36,214 nt of DNA, from NCBI GenBank assembly GCA_013334325.1, contig JAAXXT010000024.1, positions 1-36,214 of the forward strand, written 5' to 3'. Within the stretch, counting starts at the first letter, position 1; every line of letters starts with the position of its first letter. Under the pieces are notes generated by a model. That model worked only from the letters and a program-made list of their open reading frames with translations, did not search any database and had not been told where the DNA came from. This stretch comes from Erysipelotrichaceae bacterium. Lineage in GTDB: Bacteria; Bacillota_I; Bacilli_A; Erysipelotrichales; Erysipelotrichaceae. Of this stretch, positions 32,085 through 36,214 are shown in pieces. The translations under genes were made by a program, and so were the position numbers.

Positions 32085-34987
32085 TGAAACGAATCTCAAC
32101 TCTGGTCTTATCGTTGTTTCTGAGTCTAAGCTTATTAAGCGGATGCCAAAGTGGATCTGCCGTCGAAAACTATAGTGATGGTGAAAGAGACGAAGCTTAT
32201 TCCTATTTGATTGAAACGCTTAATCAACCTGTTTTGTTTTATGCTGATTATCTTAAGACTTTAGAGTCAGATTCTTTGGAATTTGAAAAAGAAATAAGTT
32301 CTGAGGCTTTGGTTTTAGGAGCTTACGCAAGCGTTGATTTTTCACTCAATCTTGAAAGCGCTACCACGGCTCAACTTAGGATCTATTATCAAGTTGAAGA
32401 CGGGACCTTATTATCGCCTATCCTTTCAGTTGCGATCAATGGGAAGAATCCTTTCGTTGAAGCACTATCGATCGATGTGGCCCTCAATTGGTTCAGTGAT
32501 ACCTCCTCTTTCCCTCTAGATTCATATAAAGATGAATCTTTACCATTACAGACAGTCGATACGTCGATCGTGGCTTTAGATTTCTTTGATAATCTACACA
32601 GTAGTACTCAACCTTTAAAGTTTGGATTTGAAGCTGGAGATTCTACTATAACCTTTACGAATGTTTCTTCTAGTCCAATCAATATCATCAAAGTTGTCTT
32701 GATGCCTGTCAATGAGACTCCAAGCTATAGTCAATATGCCTCATCATTAAGCTTAGAATCTAAAGAAGCCATCTTGATCGATGCGATCCATTATAGTTCT
32801 AAGAACTCATCGTTCGTTAGACTCAGTTCTTATGGATCTCCATCCGTATCACCTTTCTCAGTAAATACAAAATTATTGAACATCATCGATGGAGTTGCCT
32901 GGAATAAATCGGGACAAGCTGTAAGCTATACGATCGATGTTAAAGAAGCTGGAGCGTATGCTTTAGCGGTTCATTATCTCAATGATAAGACTGATTTCCA
33001 AGTTTTCCGTTCCATCTTGATCGATGGGAAGATCCCATTTCAAGAATTAGAAGCCTATGCCTTTGATTATACAGGTGGTGGTAATTGGGGCGTAGAGCTT
33101 ATCTCTGATGATCAAAAAGAACCTTACTTGTTTAATCTAAGTAAAGGAACCCATAAGATTACCTTTATGGCTGAAAATGAACCTTTGGTTCCTTCATTAA
33201 CGACCATCCGTAATTTGATCGCCCACATCAATGCCTTTGCCTTAGATATCCGTAAGATCACAGGGAGAGATATCGATCGTAATCGAACATGGAAATTAAC
33301 GACCTTCTTACCTGAGACAGAGAAGAATCTTAATACCTATAAGATCCTTATCAGTCGCTTGGTAAGCGATCTATCTGTTTACGCCAATAACGGGGCATCC
33401 TCTTCAGCGCTTTCTTACTTACTTAAAGCCATTATGAAACTGGATAAGATGTTGGAAAAACCTGATGAATTGCCTTTGTATTTGGATGATTTATACAGTG
33501 CGACGGGATCAGTCACTGAAATGTTGGGCAATACCTTGACCACGCTTCAGGGCCAAGCCCTTTCTTTAGATAGCTTTGCATTCTATACAGATAAACAACC
33601 TTTATTATCAAATGCCTCTTTCTTTGATGTGGCGAATTCAACCGTTTTAGGGTTCATCAATTCGTTTACTTCTAAAAAATACATCGCCAAGAAAGATCCT
33701 ACTGTACTTAATGTATGGGTCAATCGATCCATCACTTATGTCGATACGATGCAGAAACTGGTCGATCAGACTTTCACACCAGAAACAGGCATCAAAGTAA
33801 AGATCTCAGTTATGCCTGATGTCAGTAAATTGATTTTGGCCAATGCGACCAATGAAGCACCTGATATTGCCTTAGGATTACCATCCTATATGCCTTATGA
33901 TTTTGCGATAAGAGATGCTGCTTATCAACTCAGCTCATTCCCTGATTTCTGGGAAACAGTTGGGAATATGCCTGCTGGATCGATGGTGCCTTATGTCCTC
34001 AATGAACAAGTGTATGCCATTCCTGAAACATTGGATTTCCATGCGGTTATTTATCGAAAAGACATCTTTGCGAATCTAGATCTTACAGTACCTGACACTT
34101 GGCAAGATGTCATAGATATCTTGCCTGAACTTCAACGTTATGGGATGAACTTCTATCACTTAACGGCTGGAGGAACAGCCTTGAAGTGGTACTATCAGAC
34201 CAGTCCTTTCGTTTATCAATTTGAAGGCAGTCTCTATTCTAAAGATGGTTATAGTTCAGCGATCGATAGTCCTGAGACCGTAGCTGGGCTTAAGTTTATG
34301 ACAGATCTCTTTATCAAATATGCGATTCCTGAACAAGTTGCTTCTTTCTATAATGGCTTTAGATTTGGATCATTACCTATCGGTATCACCGATTTTTCAA
34401 CCTACCTACAAATAAAGAATGCTGCTTCTGAGTTGACTGGTTTATGGGCATTAGCGCCTTATCCAGGCATTGAGAATGACCAAGGAGAAGTCTTACGTTG
34501 GGACATCGTCAATGGGACAGCAGGCATCATCTTCAAGAGCACCAAGTATGCGGACAACAGTTGGGACTTTATGAAATGGTGGACTTCAACTGAGACCCAA
34601 ACTTCTTTCGCTTATGCCCTACAATCGACCTATGGTCCAGAATATGTATGGTTATCTTCTAATCTAGAAGCAGTTAAGAATGCCCCAATCGATGCGGCAG
34701 ATAAACGTGTCATGCTTGAACAGTTTACTTGGATCAATGACGTACCTCGTTTACCAGGTGGCTATATGCTTGAACGTGGTCTATCCGACATCTGGAATAC
34801 CACCGTTTTAGAAGGCACTCCAATAAGAGTCGCCATCGATATGCAGAAGATCAGTATCGATAGAGAAATCAAACGCAAAATGATCGAATTTGGTTACTTA
34901 GATACCAATGGGAATGTGATTAAACCTTATATCGTAAGAGGAGTCGATTGGATCCAAGCTCAAATCGACGCAGCGAAGGAGAACTAA
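32084..34987 (+). CDS. Giant lipoprotein: carbohydrate-binding-like domains fused to an ABC sugar-binding protein
   Basis: 967 residues. The ATG at 32084 is seven bases after AAGGAG and is preferred to an adjacent TTG. The lipoprotein signal ends LSLLSGC (Cys21). Residues about 40-225 and 240-395 look like two beta-sandwich carbohydrate-binding-type modules. The second has [44 protein letters not shown] and [16 protein letters not shown], resembling CBM6/CBM35-like folds. A helical stretch (about 400-530) follows. Residues 541-967 are a complete family 1 solute-binding domain: [61 protein letters not shown]. It is cotranscribed with two permeases and is probably a surface polysaccharide-anchoring receptor. 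The binding-module assignment is by pattern only. Confidence 0.85.
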   Translation: MKRISTLVLSLFLSLSLLSGCQSGSAVENYSDGERDEAYSYLIETLNQPVLFYADYLKTLESDSLEFEKEISSEALVLGAYASVDFSLNLESATTAQLRIYYQVEDGTLLSPILSVAINGKNPFVEALSIDVALNWFSDTSSFPLDSYKDESLPLQTVDTSIVALDFFDNLHSSTQPLKFGFEAGDSTITFTNVSSSPINIIKVVLMPVNETPSYSQYASSLSLESKEAILIDAIHYSSKNSSFVRLSSYGSPSVSPFSVNTKLLNIIDGVAWNKSGQAVSYTIDVKEAGAYALAVHYLNDKTDFQVFRSILIDGKIPFQELEAYAFDYTGGGNWGVELISDDQKEPYLFNLSKGTHKITFMAENEPLVPSLTTIRNLIAHINAFALDIRKITGRDIDRNRTWKLTTFLPETEKNLNTYKILISRLVSDLSVYANNGASSSALSYLLKAIMKLDKMLEKPDELPLYLDDLYSATGSVTEMLGNTLTTLQGQALSLDSFAFYTDKQPLLSNASFFDVANSTVLGFINSFTSKKYIAKKDPTVLNVWVNRSITYVDTMQKLVDQTFTPETGIKVKISVMPDVSKLILANATNEAPDIALGLPSYMPYDFAIRDAAYQLSSFPDFWETVGNMPAGSMVPYVLNEQVYAIPETLDFHAVIYRKDIFANLDLTVPDTWQDVIDILPELQRYGMNFYHLTAGGTALKWYYQTSPFVYQFEGSLYSKDGYSSAIDSPETVAGLKFMTDLFIKYAIPEQVASFYNGFRFGSLPIGITDFSTYLQIKNAASELTGLWALAPYPGIENDQGEVLRWDIVNGTAGIIFKSTKYADNSWDFMKWWTSTETQTSFAYALQSTYGPEYVWLSSNLEAVKNAPIDAADKRVMLEQFTWINDVPRLPGGYMLERGLSDIWNTTVLEGTPIRVAIDMQKISIDREIKRKMIEFGYLDTNGNVIKPYIVRGVDWIQAQIDAAKEN

Positions 34988-34988
34988 G

Positions 34989-35927
34989 ATGAACATCGTT
35001 AAACGTGTACGACGAGTCTTTATCGAAAAGGCTGGTGAATCTACTTTCAATGATTACCTAACGATCTTCTTATTGCTTCTGCCTTATGCTTTATTGTTTT
35101 CTTTGTTTGTAGCTATACCTGTAGCCTTAGCGATTGGTCTATCATTGACTTATTTTAATACGATACAGGTTCCTGAATTTAAAGGCTTCCTCAACTATAT
35201 TATGCTTTTGACTCAAGATGAAGTCTTCTTAAAATTCGTCTTACCTAACACCTTTAAATATGCCTTGATTATTGGACCAGGCGGATACTTCTTATCGTTT
35301 ATCTTGGCTTGGATGTTGGCTCAGATTACTCCTAGGATGAGAACGATCATCGCTTTGGCTTTGTATACTCCATCGATGGTTGGTGGTGTCTTTATTTCAG
35401 TTGTATGGAGAACCTTGTTTTCAGGAGATGAAGCAGGATACATAAATGCGACACTGATGCAATGGGGATGGATCGTAAGACCCATTCAGTTTCTACAATC
35501 CCCACAATATTTAATGAATATTATGATCATTGTTGGATTATGGTCTGCGATGGGGATAGGCTTCCTTGCGATGTTGGCCGGGATACTAAACACCAACGAA
35601 GAACTGTATGAAGCAGCCTATATCGATGGGATCAAGAATAAACTTCAAGAAGTCATCTATATCACGATTCCTTCGATGAGAAGCCAAATGCTCTTTGGAG
35701 CGGTTATGGCCATCGTTGGGGCTTTCAATAGTGGGTGGATCGGAGTTGCCTTATCAGGCACCAATCCTACACCTCAATATTCAGGTCAATTGATCATCAA
35801 TCATATTGAAGATTATGGCTTTATACGATATGAAATGGGATATGCTGCAGCTGTATCAGTAGCTTTGCTTTTGATCATTTGGGGTTTTTCTAAAGTAGCT
35901 TACCGCTTGTTTGGAGAAAGGGACTAA
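34989..35927 (+). CDS. Sugar ABC transporter permease (MalF-like)
   Basis: A 312-residue membrane protein with six hydrophobic segments after a charged N terminus ([18 protein letters not shown]). The ATPase-contact EAA loop is [45 protein letters not shown] (first segment) and [17 protein letters not shown] are typical of CUT1 permeases. It starts one base after the lipoprotein stop, with AAGGAG ahead. It pairs with the truncated permease that follows. Confidence 0.93.
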   Translation: MNIVKRVRRVFIEKAGESTFNDYLTIFLLLLPYALLFSLFVAIPVALAIGLSLTYFNTIQVPEFKGFLNYIMLLTQDEVFLKFVLPNTFKYALIIGPGGYFLSFILAWMLAQITPRMRTIIALALYTPSMVGGVFISVVWRTLFSGDEAGYINATLMQWGWIVRPIQFLQSPQYLMNIMIIVGLWSAMGIGFLAMLAGILNTNEELYEAAYIDGIKNKLQEVIYITIPSMRSQMLFGAVMAIVGAFNSGWIGVALSGTNPTPQYSGQLIINHIEDYGFIRYEMGYAAAVSVALLLIIWGFSKVAYRLFGERD

Positions 35928-35928
35928 T

Positions 35929-36214
35929 ATGGCATTCCAAGGCACTAAAATCAATCCTAAGCGTTTTGATAAGTCTCAACTTAAATTCTATGCAGTCTTA
36001 GTTCCTATGGCTTTATTTATGGTCTTACCTGTCATATACATCGTCAATCAAGCGTTTAAACCACTCGATGAACTCTTTATGTTTCCACCAAGATTCTTCG
36101 TCATCAAACCTACACTAAAGAACTTCACTGATCTCTTTAGGACTGCGTCTACGACAGGGGTCCCTATGAGTCGATACTTATTCAATTCGATCATCGTCAC
36201 CGTAGTCACTGTCT
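35929..36214 (+). CDS. Sugar ABC transporter permease (MalG-like), 3' truncated by window
   Basis: The first 95 residues are visible, starting MAFQGTKINPKRFDKSQLKF one base after the previous stop, with GGAGAAAGG ahead. YAVLVPMALFMVLPVIYIV is the first membrane segment, and NQAFKPLDELFMFPP with NFTDLF and YLFNSIIVTVVTV is the standard MalG-type N-terminal pattern. The EAA loop lies beyond the window. It is the second permease of the importer; no ATP-binding gene is visible, and a shared MsmK-type ATPase elsewhere is likely. Confidence 0.93.
   Translation, partial: MAFQGTKINPKRFDKSQLKFYAVLVPMALFMVLPVIYIVNQAFKPLDELFMFPPRFFVIKPTLKNFTDLFRTASTTGVPMSRYLFNSIIVTVVTV

Noticed and set aside
1-36214. 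Apparent abundance of GATC
   Set aside because: It is explained by frequent ATC isoleucine codons after G-ending codons and by GAT-C junctions. No Dam-type or repeat structure is implied.

Overview
The window is 36.2 kb of a low-to-medium-GC bacterial chromosome that is almost fully coding. The families (glucitol PTS, PiT/DUF47 pair, SorC, PadR and LacI regulators, CUT1-type sugar ABC importer with lipoprotein binding proteins), the strong AGGAGG ribosome sites, the TTGACA/TATAAT promoters and the lipobox lipoproteins point to a Bacillota or Mollicutes-related fermenter. An Acholeplasma/Izemoplasma/Erysipelotrichia-like host is my guess, not shown by the sequence. TGA ends several genes cleanly, so the genetic code is standard. 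I saw no tRNA, rRNA, CRISPR array, insertion sequence or prophage, and no gap above 300 bases without a gene.

Region 1 (1-7200, + strand) holds the 3' end of a glucitol/sorbitol PTS IIBC gene, a LipL/LplA-type lipoate or octanoate transferase gene, and a five-gene operon. That operon runs SorC-family regulator, dihydrolipoamide dehydrogenase, E1 alpha, E1 beta, E2, and encodes an acetoin- or pyruvate-type dehydrogenase complex. The acyltransferase next door could supply the lipoyl group for E2.

Region 2 (7200-14731, - strand) is housekeeping and redox metabolism: iron-containing alcohol dehydrogenase, Frm2-like nitroreductase, SGNH esterase, aldo/keto reductase, a Pit phosphate transporter with its DUF47 partner, and the threonine-to-glycine pair kbl-tdh.

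Region 3 (14929-21602, + strand) is mixed: a LURP-one-like protein with an orphan PTS IIB, a surface lipoprotein GH30 glycosidase, a YczE-like membrane protein with an MFS transporter, and a PadR regulator coupled to a three-part protein (flavodoxin domain with a cysteine cluster, SCP2-like domain, membrane domain).

Region 4 (21605-36214) is a beta-glucan-type utilisation locus. It has a ROK sugar kinase and a divergent LacI regulator, then GH16, GH3 and GH2 enzymes without signal peptides, a monocistronic lipoprotein binding protein, a GH4 enzyme, a 967-residue lipoprotein carrying carbohydrate-binding-like domains ahead of a binding-protein domain, and two permease genes (the last cut by the window end). 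Four copies of a palindrome of the form CGAAAGCGTTTTCG lie in the control regions of four transcription units here, so the locus looks like one LacI-family regulon (or CcpA-type, since the site resembles cre). The inferred flow is capture and import of glucan oligosaccharides by the two lipoproteins and the permeases, cytoplasmic depolymerisation by GH16 and GH3, side-chain removal by GH2 and GH4, and phosphorylation by ROK. The ABC ATPase is not in the window.

Three genes (609, 15849, 30681) have a -10 box only about 9 bases from the start codon and no ribosome site, suggesting leaderless mRNAs.
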